A stretch of 64,000 bases of DNA from Linum tenue (Eukaryota > Streptophyta > Magnoliopsida > Malpighiales > Linaceae), in assembly GCA_946122785.1 (NCBI GenBank), contig CAMGYJ010000002.1, forward strand, positions 70,457,703 through 70,521,702, in the 5' to 3' direction. The notes under the pieces are model-generated. The model was not told the DNA's origin, made no database searches, and saw only the letters and a program-made list of their open reading frames with translations. The position numbers were made by a program, and so were the translations under genes. Shown here piece after piece: positions 10,488 through 22,069 of the stretch; the first letter of the stretch is position 1, and each line of letters opens with the position of its first letter.

Positions 10488-11401
10488 AGAAGAAGGCCAA
10501 CATTGAAGGGTTCCGAGTTTTTGAGAGAGAAACTGATACCTAGAGAGAGAAAGCGTCGAACCAGAGTTCCCAAGCGCCATAGATCGATCTTCAACACCAT
10601 TGGAGCCCGTCTTGAGCTTGGAGAAGTGCGATTAAACGTCCAGAAGCAGGAATCCAACTTCATAGTATGATTTCCGTGTCTGAATCTGCTTTTGCTTCTT
10701 TCTCTATGGAGTAGTTTCCCCATTCATCTGGGTATGGAGAACCCTAGATTTGTATGCTAGGTCTGATTGTATGAACCCAAGTACAGTGTTTGTGAATTGA
10801 TTATATTCGATTGAGGTTTGAATGATTGAATGACTTGAATCCTGATCAAATTCCTGTTGTTTCTGCTTTTGACCTGGAATGAGGATATCTGCCTAGGTTG
10901 ATAGAGTACCCTTAATCAAAGGTGGCGAATTGGTGACTTTAGTCGATGAGCCAATTCGCTATTCTGTACCGAAGTCAATTTGGTAGTGGAGGTTTGGTTC
11001 ATTAGGGCCTCAATCTGTTTACTCCGGTGGAGGTTAGTCGCCCGCTAGAGACTCAGATTGAGAGGGTCTGGAGACCTTTAGTCGAGACTTCAGGCTAATT
11101 GAGAACCTTCCGCAGTATAACTTTCATGAAAACTGAACTTGGTAAATTGCAATCCGACTTAACTGCAGTCTAGGGGGAAACCATATCCGGGTGACCTCTC
11201 TTGACTTGACAACAAACCGTTTACTTGCTTTGTGTTTTGTTTGCTTGAGTTTCACTAAAAGTTCACTGCTAAATAACAAGAATTCACCGAGTAGTCATCA
11301 CATCTAGGACCCGGGTTGACATTAAAACCCGACCCGCTATACTACGCTTTAGGAAGTGGTTATACTTGGCCATTTTCTAGGGTGACAGTAGGAGTGAGTC
11401 A

Positions 11402-11475
11402 GTCACCCATCCTTGTTGTACTCCACCTTGAGCACGTTTAACTTCGAAGTTCTCACAAGAACTCCTCCATTTCAC
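11402..11475 (-). pseudogene. Degenerate 5S rRNA-like sequence (Cassandra-type LTR relic or 5S pseudogene)
   Basis: Read on the minus strand this segment contains AACTTCGAAGTTAAACGTGC followed at 5S spacing by AAGGATGGGTGAC. These correspond to box A and box C of the plant 5S internal promoter. The upstream part of 5S is diverged. Similarity stops exactly where the Athila LTR begins. Cassandra TRIM elements carry 5S sequence in their LTRs, and the minus-strand DNA continuing to about 11650 may be the rest of such an LTR. A SINE3-type or plain 5S pseudogene is the alternative. Confidence 0.65.
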
Positions 11476-12369
11476 CCCAAAACGAGTCTTGTCGGTTAAG
11501 ATCGGTTTCCTACTTATGAACTATGAATCTCTCCCGTGCTTTGTCGATGTGCTTTCCTTAAGAAATCTTACGGGTCGGTTGGATCCGGTTTAAGCCGTAG
11601 GAAAAGGATCAAGGTTGTTAAACTGGATTATCCGATGGAGTCGATTTGACAAGTGATTTGTGGTTTAATGGTTAGATTAGGTTCAATCAGTTTAACATAA
11701 TATATGTGGAAAAAAATTCTAATACTAGATATATATGTATATATTTGACATATTTTAAAATAATTTCGCTGATTTATATTCATATATTATCAAATTATTT
11801 CCTTAAAAGAAATATATATTACAACTGTTTTAGTCAATCCATCTAAATAATAAATGAAACCAACTGATTTTTAGTCATGTTCTTCCTTTTCAATCAAATT
11901 TTAGCGATATTTCCTTGAAAAATGACACCAGATTGATATTCACCTTATATATATATATAAAATACATACACATTAAGTTTCAAATGATTTACGTGATATA
12001 AAAATTTCCATTTATAAAATGTATATCTTCGTAATAAATTTTCAAGCTCACAAAAAAAACAAATATTTTCATTTAACTAATTTCCGAAATTGTTTCAAAC
12101 ACAAGAACTGGAACTTAAATTTCGGGGAAATAAGAATTATGAACGAATATTCTATTTGTGATCAATTTCAAATATAACTTTGGATTATCAAATTAACAAT
12201 TACTCCTCCTCGTCATCATCGTCCCCTCCGTTCTCGTCTTTCGAAATTCTTTTTTTTATACTTCCGTCACCGCATCTCCTTCATTCTTCAATTCCCGTCA
12301 TCTTCTTCATCCTCCCGTCTTTAATTAATCCCCTTAAAGCACGACGGCGTCGAAAAAATCCTCTTCGTA
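11476..12369. other. AT-rich intergenic DNA
   Basis: To about 11650 this may be the remainder of the 5S-bearing element. From about 11690 it is strongly AT-rich with no supported gene. The last 190 bases, T/C-rich, could be the promoter and leader of the proline-rich ORF. Confidence 0.5.
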
Positions 12370-13596
12370 ATGACCGAACCGAGCTCTCCCTGTTTGTATT
12401 TGCAGCGCCGGACACTGGCAGATCATGCTCGCCGACGGCGGAGGCAGGGAGGAGAATCGCCCGAACCGATCGAAAATTGCAAGGATATCCCGGTGGATAC
12501 TTTCGTGCTTCGCTCGTCGCTGTTTCCATGGGGCAGGCCACCGCCGCGAAGCGAAATCGAATTTTTCGCTCAGTTCCGAACGCCGCCGCCGCCTCTTCCG
12601 TCGCCAGCTCCTCCCCCTCCATCTTCCAATCTGCGAGAGAATCAATACGAGGAGGAGGAATTGGGCGGTGGAAGCGAAATTGAATTAATTGAAACCCTAA
12701 CTCAGTTCCCGTCGCCACCGCCTCCGCCGCTGCAATCGTCAATCCCCTTTTCAAATCGGTGGTCCAAGACAAAGATGCAGATGCTCGCGCCACCGCCTCC
12801 TCCTCCGCCGCCGTCCCTGAATTCATCGTTCTCCCCTTCGAAGAGGTTGTTGTCCAAGAGAAAGATCCAAGTGCCGGCGCCACCGCCTCCTCCGCCGCCC
12901 CTGCCTTCGTCATTCGCCTCTTCAAAGAGGTTGTCCAAGAGGAAGATCCCAGTGCCGGCGCCACCGCCTCCTCCTCCTCCTCCTCCGTCCTCCAGTCGTT
13001 TCCTCGGAGTTGTTCCTCGCCGAGAGAATCGAGATGAGGAGGAGGAGGAGAAGGGCGGAAGAAGAGAGGAAGTTTTGACAATCAAATCTCCGCCGCCGCC
13101 GCCACCGCCACCTCCTCCTCCGCCATCGGTCTCCCATTCGCCATTCGGGAAAGCAACCAAAATCAAGGGAATCCACTCAATTCCACCGCCGCCGCGGCCG
13201 CGGCCGCTGCCGCCAACGCGTCCTCGGCGGTCGTCACTAAAACCAATTCACTTTTCGAAGATTGGGTCCGACAGAAAGATCCAACTGCCCGCGCCACCGT
13301 CGCCGCTGCCGGGTCCTCCGTTGGCGCCGCAAAGAGTGGTAGATCCACACAGGAGGAGGCCGGTCGAGCGTCCGCCTTTGGAGGATATAGTGGGTGACAA
13401 CGGTGGCCAGCCACCATTAAACACAGTGCCTCCACCACCGCCGTTGCCGTCACCAAGAATGGACGGCGAGGAAACGGGGAGCGGGCACGAGAGTGAAGGT
13501 GGGTACGGGTCGGTTTCTCGACCCGATGCTAACGTACAGGCTTGTACGTTATTTGTTGGCAATTTTGTAATTACTTATTCGTTAATAAGCAACTAG
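12370..13596 (+). CDS. Proline-rich protein, possibly a truncated DUF761-type hydroxyproline-rich protein
   Basis: This single ORF of 408 codons has repeated polyproline runs, each preceded by a basic stretch (three imperfect copies of S-K-R-hydrophobic-SKRKI-x-VPAPPPPPPP between about residues 135 and 215). It also has an E-rich segment near residue 225. Basic linkers with polyproline blocks are seen in plant proteins ending in a DUF761 motif. Here the last residues (around RPDANVQACTLFVGNF) loosely resemble the start of that motif and then break off, so the C-terminus may be lost. ATG 12370 is simply the first in frame. Long shadow ORFs occur in the other frames and strand because of the CCG repeats. 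It may be a pseudogene. Confidence 0.45.
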   Translation: MTEPSSPCLYLQRRTLADHARRRRRQGGESPEPIENCKDIPVDTFVLRSSLFPWGRPPPRSEIEFFAQFRTPPPPLPSPAPPPPSSNLRENQYEEEELGGGSEIELIETLTQFPSPPPPPLQSSIPFSNRWSKTKMQMLAPPPPPPPPSLNSSFSPSKRLLSKRKIQVPAPPPPPPPLPSSFASSKRLSKRKIPVPAPPPPPPPPPSSSRFLGVVPRRENRDEEEEEKGGRREEVLTIKSPPPPPPPPPPPPSVSHSPFGKATKIKGIHSIPPPPRPRPLPPTRPRRSSLKPIHFSKIGSDRKIQLPAPPSPLPGPPLAPQRVVDPHRRRPVERPPLEDIVGDNGGQPPLNTVPPPPPLPSPRMDGEETGSGHESEGGYGSVSRPDANVQACTLFVGNFVITYSLISN

Positions 13597-15589
13597 CTTC
13601 TTTTTTTTTTTTGTGTGAAAGCAACTAGCTTTATAGTACTTTACCTAAAATTAGTGTCTTTTAGTTTTTTTAGTAATTATTTATTGGCTATTAATAGATT
13701 TGAAGATTTAGTGGTTAAGACTAATTTTTTTATATAAATTCTAAAATAATTCCAAATAAATAATTGCTAATCCAATATTCACAAAGTCCAGTTTGGATGT
13801 ATATGACTTATTTAGACTTATGTACTATTTATTTATATCAAAATAATTCCCAAATAAATAATTGCTAATCCAATATTCATGAATAAGTTGCTTATCCATT
13901 AAGTTTTGTGTTTCATTTTAACAAAAAAAAAAAAAAATTCTCACGATTGCATAAATACATTATTTGAAATTCCAACTTCCAAACTGCCCCTCAATTATCG
14001 ATATTTCAATTATCCATACTTACTTTGTCTTCGTATGAAAGGCCGAGTAGGAAGGAAAGGTGGAGAAAATAAAATAAAGATAGAGAAAAAAACAAAAGAT
14101 CCAAAAATATAGCAATAAATAAGAACAATCTAATGTATTTTATTCTCTTTTGCAAGTTTACTTGGACCCAGCCTTTGGGTGAAATATTAAATTTAGTTTT
14201 ACTAGTTTAAGTTTAATTTTATTTCTATTGAGCATTTTTAGTTGAGCAGTTTGATCCATCGCAATATCAATATATCAAGAACCCCCTAGAACTTGATTAT
14301 AGACTTATAGTTAATAGATAGCTTTGTCGGCTATGTTAATCTGATCGATATTCATAAAAGTTTCTATACTTTGTTTAGATTTTTGCATGCATCAGCTAAG
14401 ATTTCATGACTGTAACACTTGATCACTCATCATAAAAAAAATCCATAGGTGTGCACCTTAGTTAATTTGTGGATGTTGAAACTTGCACGAATGGTGGATG
14501 ATGGGAACCTTTTGCCTCTTATGATGGTCCATTACTCCATTAGTTAGATTGTCTTTAAAGACAAAAATAGATCATAATTGGTGACCCAATAGAATTAGGA
14601 CTGAGTAGAAACCAACTCCATATATTAGTGAAGATTTATAATTGATCATATTTTATTTATTTTAACTCGTATTTTTTTATATAAAAAAATTGAATTGGTT
14701 GAACTGTACAGTATGACATTCATTTTTATATATTTGGAGAGAAAACAAAAGTTGAACTAAGAGAATCGAACCTGCGGAGAATTCATTAATTTTTTTTTAA
14801 TTTATAAGTGATCAAGTTTTGTGTTCTATACTAATCTTGCTTAATTTATTAATATTTATAGAGTATTTCAATACGAGATGACTAAATAGAAATCTAAATT
14901 AAATTTTAGAACATATTTTTAAGCTGAATCAAACATGCCGAAATCATAATACCGTCTGCGGATCTTGCATTCTGAAAATTTTACAAGCAAATTCATCATA
15001 AAATGTTTGATTTTTTCTTCATTCAATTAATTTTAGATTACTTTATCTAATTTTACTCATATCTAAATTACAAATTGACTGCGGCTGTTGAGGTACTTCA
15101 TACTGGATGTCCATCGTGTAAATGTGAATACAGAGTGGAAACTATTGACTTAATTATCTAACAACTAATTCACAATTGCTGGAAAAATATTTTTTGCTCG
15201 ATTCTTAAGTAAAATATTTTCTTAAAATAAAATACAGAGCGTATATCCTCCTAGCTACTAATATATGTACTTCCTTTCTTATATTAATCTAGCACATGGA
15301 TGTACATAATATTCCATTTAAGTTTATGCATTGTGAATATAAAGGTCTCATAAGTGAAGATGAAGGCGCGTGGAAAATATAGCTCGATTCACAGTCATTT
15401 ATGAAATTATTTATACTATCGATGATATTCTTCCGACCAACGGACGGACACAAATCTAGTATAGCTAGAAATAACAAAAGCGCAATGTTAATTATCACTA
15501 TCCAACTAATCAAACCACGTAATAATAAATAACACAAATTATTCTTAACTAAATTCAATAAACCAACTAATGAAAATCTAATATTTAGC
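13597..15589. other. AT-rich intergenic DNA with a short direct repeat
   Basis: I see no supported gene here. CCAAATAAATAATTGCTAAT and the following bases (to about 36 bp) occur near 13751 and again near 13852, about 100 bp apart, suggesting a local duplication. The part next to 15590 is the likely 3' flank of the aspartic protease gene. Confidence 0.6.
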
Positions 15590-17535
15590 CTAGGCGGAAG
15601 AGCCAGCAGTGCAGTCCGCGGGCTCGAAGGACAGAGTCTCTCCCTTCAAATCGTACCCAACCCTGAAATTCTGCTGCGCCACGTTCCCATAGATCGCCAG
15701 CGACGCCGAGCCGGCGAACGCCAAGCACACCACGTTCTCCTCCGCCTCGACGAACGTGTTCCCGGTCTTCAGCTCCACGTCGGCGCCGCCGTCGAAATGC
15801 ATGGTCAGAGTCGGCGCCTGGAAGCTTCCGGAATCCTCCACCTCGAAACAGGTGTCCAGCCCTTGCACCTGCACGGGCGTCCCGCCGCTGACCTGGCTGC
15901 TGACGGCATCCGCCAGCTCGGACAGCACACCCTTCGGCACGATCGTCAGCGTGGTCCCGGAGTCGATGATGATGTTTCCCCCGGACGAGCCGCCGCCGGA
16001 GCCGCCGGCGGTGAAGGCGATCTTCTTGGTCCCGACGCTGATGGCGTCGAGGCGGAGGAAGTAGAAAGTCGGGTTTCTAGGGTCGGTGAGGAGCGGGGTG
16101 GACACGCCGCCCGAAACGGCGGCGGATTGGCCGAAGGTGAGTGTGCTGGGTTTGTCGTCGCCGAATGAGGCGAGGCAGTAGGAGAATTTCCCGCCCGTGG
16201 TGGACCCCAGCTGGCTGACGAGGGAGGCGGCTCCGCCGCCGAGTCCCACGATTCCCGAGGCGTTTGGGGAGAACGTTCCCCCGCCCGCGTGGCTGCACCC
16301 GAAGATTGTCTTCGGTAGAGCGACTTTCCGGCCGGCGGTGGAGTCGAGGGTTAGGGTTTCCGTCGCCATGTCGCCGCTCGTGTTAGAGCCGTCCCCATAC
16401 GTTACCTGCATGCATGAATATATGGAGCGTACATATAAAAATATTAATATATGTAATTGTTATTGTATAGGGTTAAACATGTTGGAAAATATCTCTTTGC
16501 ACGTGTTAGGTGACAGAACAACTAAGACCAGTTCATTTATGCCATTTTGTGCTTATTTACGTAATAATATGGTGATTTACGTAAGAGTGTAAGATGTTCA
16601 CGTAAATGGAAATTAATATTTTTTCTCCCTAATAATTTGTATTGGCTATATTTTATGGAATTAAATATGGATTATCTCCGTATAAATATGTTGCATTGCT
16701 CATAATCTACACAATGACATCTATTTTGATATATTTCAAAGTTAAAATTTTTATTTTACAACGGCGTGAATAACTAACAAATTACTTGAATAAACATCAG
16801 ATGGTCTGACCTTACAGTATTGGTTACGTGAATAATCAGCACTCTTACGTGAATAACGCAAATATGGCGTGAATGACACAAATATGTCGTGAATAACCCA
16901 AAATCAGGTGTTTTGTCACGTGACAAGAGACTTCACTCATCCAAACATGTTATAAGTTTACAATACGAAGTAAACTTGTACGTAAGTCATTGCTGACTAA
17001 TTGTTGTTACCTGGTAGTGGCAAACGTCGTCGGCGTCGCTAGAGCAAGAGGCGCCTTCGTCGGTGAGCGAGGTGCAGGTTTCGGAGGAGCAGGAGATCTC
17101 CCTGTACGTGGTGGAGGATTTGGGGTCGAACATCGGGGAGGTCTGACTGTAGCAGCCGGCGCAGGGCTCGCACTGGGTCCAGATGACGTCGCTCCCGGTG
17201 TCGGCGATGGCGACGATGGGGAACGCCGGGGTCCCCAGCGACACGTGGACAAGGTAGGCCCCGCTGTCGGCCGTCACGGGCGCCTCGGCGTCCATCGGGG
17301 ACGAGAGCCCGAGCCTGCGCTCCAGGAAGCGGGCTCGGTCGAGGGATCGAGCCGCGGCGTTTCGGACTCTCTGAGGTTTGGAGAGGTCCGGGTGGGACGA
17401 CAAGGGGGAGCGGGTTGAGTCGCGGTGGATTAGTTCGACGGTGAAGCTGTTGCCTTTTGCGGCGTTGGGGGCGGCGGCGAGGAGGAGGAGGAGGAGGGCG
17501 ACGGTGAAGGTGAAGGTGGCGGCGGTGGTGGTCAT
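15590..17535 (-). CDS. Plant A1B (nepenthesin/CDR1-like) aspartic protease
   Basis: Exons: 17535-17011 and 16405-15590; the intron has GT at 17010-17009 and AG at 16407-16406. The spliced product is 446 aa, normal for the family. Residues 1-26 form a signal peptide. A propeptide follows with the FTVELIHRDS motif seen in CDR1-type proteases. The catalytic motifs are DTGSD (Asp112) and DSGTT (Asp323), and the flap tyrosine is Tyr178 in VTYGDGS. The nepenthesin-type insertion rich in Cys lies between residues 124 and 175. These enzymes are secreted to the apoplast; CDR1 acts in disease resistance, others in development. All catalytic residues are intact. The specific substrate cannot be told from sequence. 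Confidence 0.92.
16540..16920. repeat. Short CGTGAATAA-type repeats in the protease intron
   Basis: TTACGTGAATAA, GGCGTGAATGA, GTCGTGAATAA and related words recur many times inside the 605-bp intron. They read like the interior of a MITE or a local satellite. Terminal inverted repeats were not convincing to me. Confidence 0.5.
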
Positions 17536-17609
17536 GGTTGTTTGATTGCGTGAAAGTGTGATCTCGAGAATGGAGGACTTGATTTGGTTGTTGAGAGTGA
17601 GGACTTGGG

Positions 17610-17616
17610 ATTTATA
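17610..17616 (-). promoter_or_regulatory. TATA box of the aspartic protease gene
   Basis: TATAAAT on the minus strand lies 75 bases upstream of the ATG at 17535, a normal spacing that supports this start. Confidence 0.55.
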
Positions 17617-17619
17617 TTG

Positions 17620-18619
17620 TGTACGGTGGGAGAGATGGAGGGGAAATTAATGTCGGAATCAAAGTTTTGCTTGATTAGGGGATGTGATATTATTGTGAGA
17701 ATATTAGGGTAATTAATTATTAAAATGGGGCAACTTTGATTTGTTCTCGTCTTCTCGATTTGATCATGGGGATCTCTCTCAAGTGATTACGCAGAGAGAC
17801 GTTAAGTTTAGTACTAGTATTTCAAATGGAGATATCAAGGGGGAATAGTGGAGCAAGGTTGTTATAAGTTATAACCGGTCGGGGTGGTCGAACCGTGGGT
17901 TGACTTGGACCCGCGGTGAGGAAAAATGAGAGTACCACACACTCGCGATCGCTTTGGACTTTGTCTGGATTGGTCAAACCCACTTCAATTGGGCGCAAAA
18001 TCGGCTTCAACGCCGATCAATCTCGGTCGACGAAGTTTCATTCTAGAAGGTCAATTTGCTTCGTGTAATGTTATATGTTATAGAGATTTTATATATAATG
18101 ATTTTTTTCCATATATATCCAAGGTAAACCAGACAAAAACGATCAGACCAATAATTCCTCACCTAGTGCTCGATCGGGCTAAACCGGATTGACAATGAGG
18201 ACGAAGATCAGATCAGCATGCAGATCATCTAATCATCGCTGCCTTTAATTAGTCTTATTAATGTACCAAATTGTTGAAGAGATATGCTGCATATTACGTT
18301 AAGAATTCAGAAACATGTACAACATTACAAGAGATACATATGGTATCAAAGAGAATCTATGCAGTAATATGGAGAGTTAATTGGGGACGAAGGTAGCAGA
18401 TGATCACAGCCTTTAATTAGGCTAATGTGTATCAAATGTAGAACAGATATGGTAATATATACGTTTAGAGCAGAAACACATATATGAGACCCTGTGCCTA
18501 GGCTATAGTATCTAAGAGAATCTTGTACAGCTTAACTACTTATGAATTATAATCATCAAGTATATACTACGTATATTGTCAAAAAAAAAAGTATATACTA
18601 CGTACGTACGTAAATAACT
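17620..18619. other. Intergenic DNA with a diverged direct duplication
   Basis: There is no gene. Segments near 18222-18370 and 18396-18530 share ordered words (GATCAT, GCCTTTAATTAG, ATGTATCAAAT-like, CAGATATG, TCTAAGAGAATCT-like) and look like an old tandem copy of about 170 bp. Confidence 0.5.
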
Positions 18620-18624
18620 ATATA

Positions 18625-18993
18625 TGTTGATATGACTTGAATCGGATTATCAGCCGCTACGACTGGTAATCGGGGGTCTCGCGGCCCACGGTGTATGGGC
18701 TCAATGTTATTTGGGTTCGGGTTCTGGGCCTGGTCTGTAACCGTTTCCTTTGCTAGATTGGATTAGGTTTAGACCCACATGGAGAAGTACTATAAATACT
18801 TCTCATACTCCTCTGTAATCTGTAATCTCCTCGATATAGTGAAACTGGCTCTCTCTCGCCCGTGGACTAGCTAACACACATCGTGTTAGTGAACCACGTA
18901 AATCGTGTGTCTGTGTTCTTTCGATTCTCGCTCTCGTATTCTTGCTTTGTCGATTCCGGCGATTTCCCGATCCGTAGCAGCGCGTTTATAACA
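18625..18993 (+). mobile_element. Solo LTR, probably Ty1/copia family, TSD ATATA
   Basis: This 369-bp segment starts TGTTGATATGACTTGAAT and ends TTTATAACA, with the 5-bp target duplication ATATA at 18620-18624 and 18994-18998. It includes a TATAAATA box (near 18791) and a TGTTAGTGAACCACGT block shared with the LTR at 37393-38924. Only one LTR is present, so the internal part was lost by LTR-LTR recombination. The copia assignment rests on size and general look. Confidence 0.88.
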
Positions 18994-18998
18994 ATATA

Positions 18999-19449
18999 TA
19001 ATGGGCGAAGAATGCATGCAGTAAAGTTCAATTCTGATATTGTCAAAAAAAAAAAAAAAAAGTTCACTTCTGATGATTCTGCCACGAACGTATAATCCTT
19101 CTCCATTTGGGTGGAGTAAATATATACATGCATGGCGCTTTGCTTTACTATTTCTTTTACAGATATGATTTGACCAATGAATCTAATGTTTTAGGGTGTT
19201 TAGCATACGTTTGTAGCTCCCTGAGTGGCTGAGTTATTTGGATGGTACCCTAAAGATATGAGATTCATGATTGCAAATTAGTCCACGTACATAAAGTTCC
19301 AAAACTATAATTAATTGTAATAAAATTTGTCATACATATTTAAAATGGAGTCCATTCTACCGTCCTATGAACTATGAAGGGCTATTTTTTTCGTCAGAAA
19401 ATGGGACGCAAAAAGGGTGTCCCTGTTTGATACTTAAATTAATTAATTG
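18999..19449. other. Intergenic DNA, nothing recognised
   Basis: This is AT-rich sequence between the solo LTR and the LINE relic, with a poly-A run near 19046. I see no gene. Confidence 0.6.
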
Positions 19450-21325
19450 GGTTTGGGCTATGCTCGAAGAGTCATACAAAAGCTAGAACGACAGACCGGG
19501 GTCTGTAACGTCAAAATCATGAAAGCCTTTGCTAATAAAGTGCTAATAAAGTGGCCTTTATTTGCGAGAAAATCTGCAATCTTGATCTCCCAATTTTGTT
19601 GTAGGAGTCTTCGGAATTGATGAATCAGGTTGTGGTATTTGTGCTCCGTCTGGTCAGAGGAGGTAAGGACGGTAACCACTGTCATGGAATCAAGTTGGAG
19701 ATGAACTTTTCGGTAACCTGCCCTCCAAGCTATCAACAGATCTCTTATGGCCGCCATAATATCTGCTTAGTAATCATACATAGCCCGAGGTTCTCAACAA
19801 TACCTTGCAATTTCCTGTCTAGTCCCGAATTAGACCACCACATGCAGCCAATGACCCGGGTTGCTTGACTGAGTCTTCGGTGTTGACGCACACCCATCCC
19901 GACGGAGGGGGATCCCAAGCAAGTCGATGTGGCGATTTCTTGGGGGTGACAGCGTGGGCGCCTTGTCGTCTGCTTGAGCTTATCGAATAGTGTTCGTCTA
20001 GCATATGATCCTGTGCACCAACACGTGGTCTTCCTGGTTCAGATTATGAAAAACTTTCTCGTTCCGTCGCTTCCAAAGATACCATGCTGCTACTACGAAA
20101 AGAAAGCCATCTTCTTCCTTCTTGAGATGGGCATCCAACCAACCTATAAACCCAAGACCTCAAGTAAGTAAGTTATCAAGTATCCCTAGCCTCCGCCACA
20201 CCTGTTGAGAGTTTGGGCAATGTCGCATAATGTGCTCCGCAATTTCGGGTCCATTTTTACAGATTGTCAAAGCATTGGCAATCGTTAGTGTTTGCCTCTT
20301 TCGCTCCGCATTCGACATCAACCTGTTGTGAAAGTCAGCTATAGAAAATGTTTAATGCGGTTTGGGCCCGTCCATTTCCATAGCCTCTTCCAGTATGGTT
20401 GGTCTGCTGCTTCCTCCAACTCTCAAACCTCGTCTATTATCCATTCCCCCGCCGCCGCATAGACTGAGAGGAGTTTGAATTTTCCATCCAGCTCCAACCC
20501 CCATTCCGTGATGTCCTCCCCTGACCCAACAAGCGGAGGATCCATACCTGCAACCAAAGCCACAACGTTCTGAGTTAGGTGATGCGTGAACTCATGCCAC
20601 TTCCACTCACCTTCATTGTTGGCCATTTCCGCCACTGTAGCATGCCAGTTGATCCCGTCGCCAATCCCTGTAACATTATCCCGCAGAACAACACCCTCTG
20701 CTAGCCATGCGTCCATCCAGAAGTGGACATTACGACCTTCCCTAATATCCCAAATAATTATATTTTTAAGTATCGGACATGTGTCCACAATTCCTTTCCA
20801 AAGCCTTGAGTAGTTGCTCTTCTTCATGATCATGGTCCTATCTACATTATTTCGAAAGTATTTTCCTTGTAGCCTAGGATGCAGATCCAGAGATCATCCG
20901 ATTGATTCAGGAATTCCCACCCCAGCTTCATCAGGTAGGATAGGTTCAAAGCCCTAACTGACCGAAGATCGAGACCTCCTTATTCTTTTGGTTTGAAAAT
21001 TGTCTCCCATTTTCACCAAGTGCGTCGTAGAGTGCCCTTTTTCTGCATCCCAAACGAAGCCTCTAACTTTTTTGTCAATTGTGTCACAAATAGAGATAGG
21101 GAGGATCATTGTCTGCATAACATAGTTGGGGAGAGCATTAAGCACCAATCCCGCCAAGGTGACCCGTCCTGCCAAGGACTGACTCCTTGCCTTCCAACCT
21201 GAAAGTCTCTGATCGATCTTTTCCAAAATATATTTTTAGGTGTCATTGGTGACTTTTCCGTGGACGACTGGGAGACCCGGATAAAGACCCAGGTTACTCG
21301 TAGTTTTTATCCCCGGCATATCATT
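19450..21325 (-). mobile_element. 5'-truncated, decayed LINE (RT C-terminus, zf-RVT, RNase H)
   Basis: Read right to left the fragments give the C-terminal RT region (21300-20960, with LSGWKARSQSLAGRVTLAGL), a middle part (20833-20423, with FWMDAWL), a zf-RVT-like Cys/His region around 20330-20190 ending in HCPNSQQVW, and a plant-LINE RNase H domain (about 19990-19500, with AACGGLIRD). The frame is broken by several stops and shifts. The catalytic N-terminal RT part is missing, as expected from 5' truncation. It is a dead copy. Confidence 0.85.
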
Positions 21326-21650
21326 GATCCCAGGCTAATATCATATTTATTAATTGATCATCCTAATTTCATTATTGGAACACATGATGTGTGAAATTGG
21401 TCTGTTTAGCTTTTCTTAAAACTTAGATTATGGCCACAAGATAAGAGATTACATGAGCTATATGATGCATTGAAAGAAAAGCTCGCAAAATGTCCAACAT
21501 CTTATGCCCACTGATGAACATATTCCCTCTGTTCTAGGATTTTGCTCGAAACTCACGAGCGGGAGAACGACGTTGGTGTCGATAAACTTTAACTTTATTA
21601 TTTGATAATCAGAACTAATGTCGAACTTAGATATATATATATATATATAT

Positions 21651-22058
21651 AGTGGCGCCTTCGGTGCACTCACTTTTTTGGGTGCATTCAGTGCACTCGC
21701 TTCATAACCGTCATTTTAAACATGCAATTTATGTCAAAATGATGTCAATCATCACTTATGATGTGATGAACAATAACGCACATGAATTTGCAAAAAACCA
21801 TTAAAGATTTACTTTAATTTGAAGGATTTAGAGTTTAGAGATTTAGGGTTAGGGTTTACAATTTGGGGTTTAGGGATATAACTCAAAATTGGAGGTCTAG
21901 GGCTTACGGTAATCCGCTAATTAGTTGTTATCATATGTTATGTCATCATATTACACTAATTCTACAAATTAAAATTCAAAATCCGACACCTTAAGACTAG
22001 TTTTTGAGTTGGGTGCATTGAACGCACTCATTTTTGTGAGTGCACCGAAGTAGTCACC
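21651..22058. mobile_element. MITE 1 with CTTCGGTGCACTCAC inverted ends
   Basis: The left end has CCTTCGGTGCACTCACTTTT; the right end carries the complement of ACTTCGGTGCACTCACAAAA. The element is about 408 bp with no ORF. It lies in (AT)n tracts on both sides, so the TSD cannot be read with certainty. Confidence 0.75.
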
Positions 22059-22069
22059 ATATATATATA

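Larger units (their letters stand above)
1..11401 (+). mobile_element. Athila-lineage Ty3/gypsy LTR retrotransposon, 5' end outside window
   Basis: In order this holds gag, protease-RT-RNase H-integrase, an extra ORF of the Athila third-ORF type, a long noncoding tail, a polypurine tract and a 3' LTR. RT before integrase in pol is the Ty3/gypsy order, and a large extra ORF after integrase with PPTs of the form TTAAGTGTGGGGG is typical of the Athila group. The pol frame has no stop over 1.4 kb of codons, so the copy is fairly young or selected. The coding part is much more GC-rich than the AT-rich DNA right of 11650. The 5' LTR and primer-binding site must lie left of base 1. Element identity is secure; the right limit depends on the LTR end call. 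Confidence 0.9.
10060..11401 (+). repeat. 3' LTR of the Athila element
   Basis: The LTR begins TGATAG right after the PPT, and I end it at GAGTCA, where the sequence changes to a 5S rRNA-like segment. That gives about 1342 bp, within the usual size range. U3 carries the palindromic array and a TATA-like box; the CT/GA-rich piece after it is the likely R/U5. The left end is firm. The right end is an inference from TG...CA and the abrupt 5S similarity; the other LTR copy, which would prove it, is outside the window. Confidence 0.72.

Noticed and set aside
12281..13166. Long minus-strand ORFs opposite the proline-rich gene
   Set aside because: Polyglycine and similar runs are mirror images of the CCG-rich coding repeats.
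14755..14790. Possible tRNA or SINE box B on the minus strand (GGTTCGATTC)
   Set aside because: No box A at the right distance and no cloverleaf.
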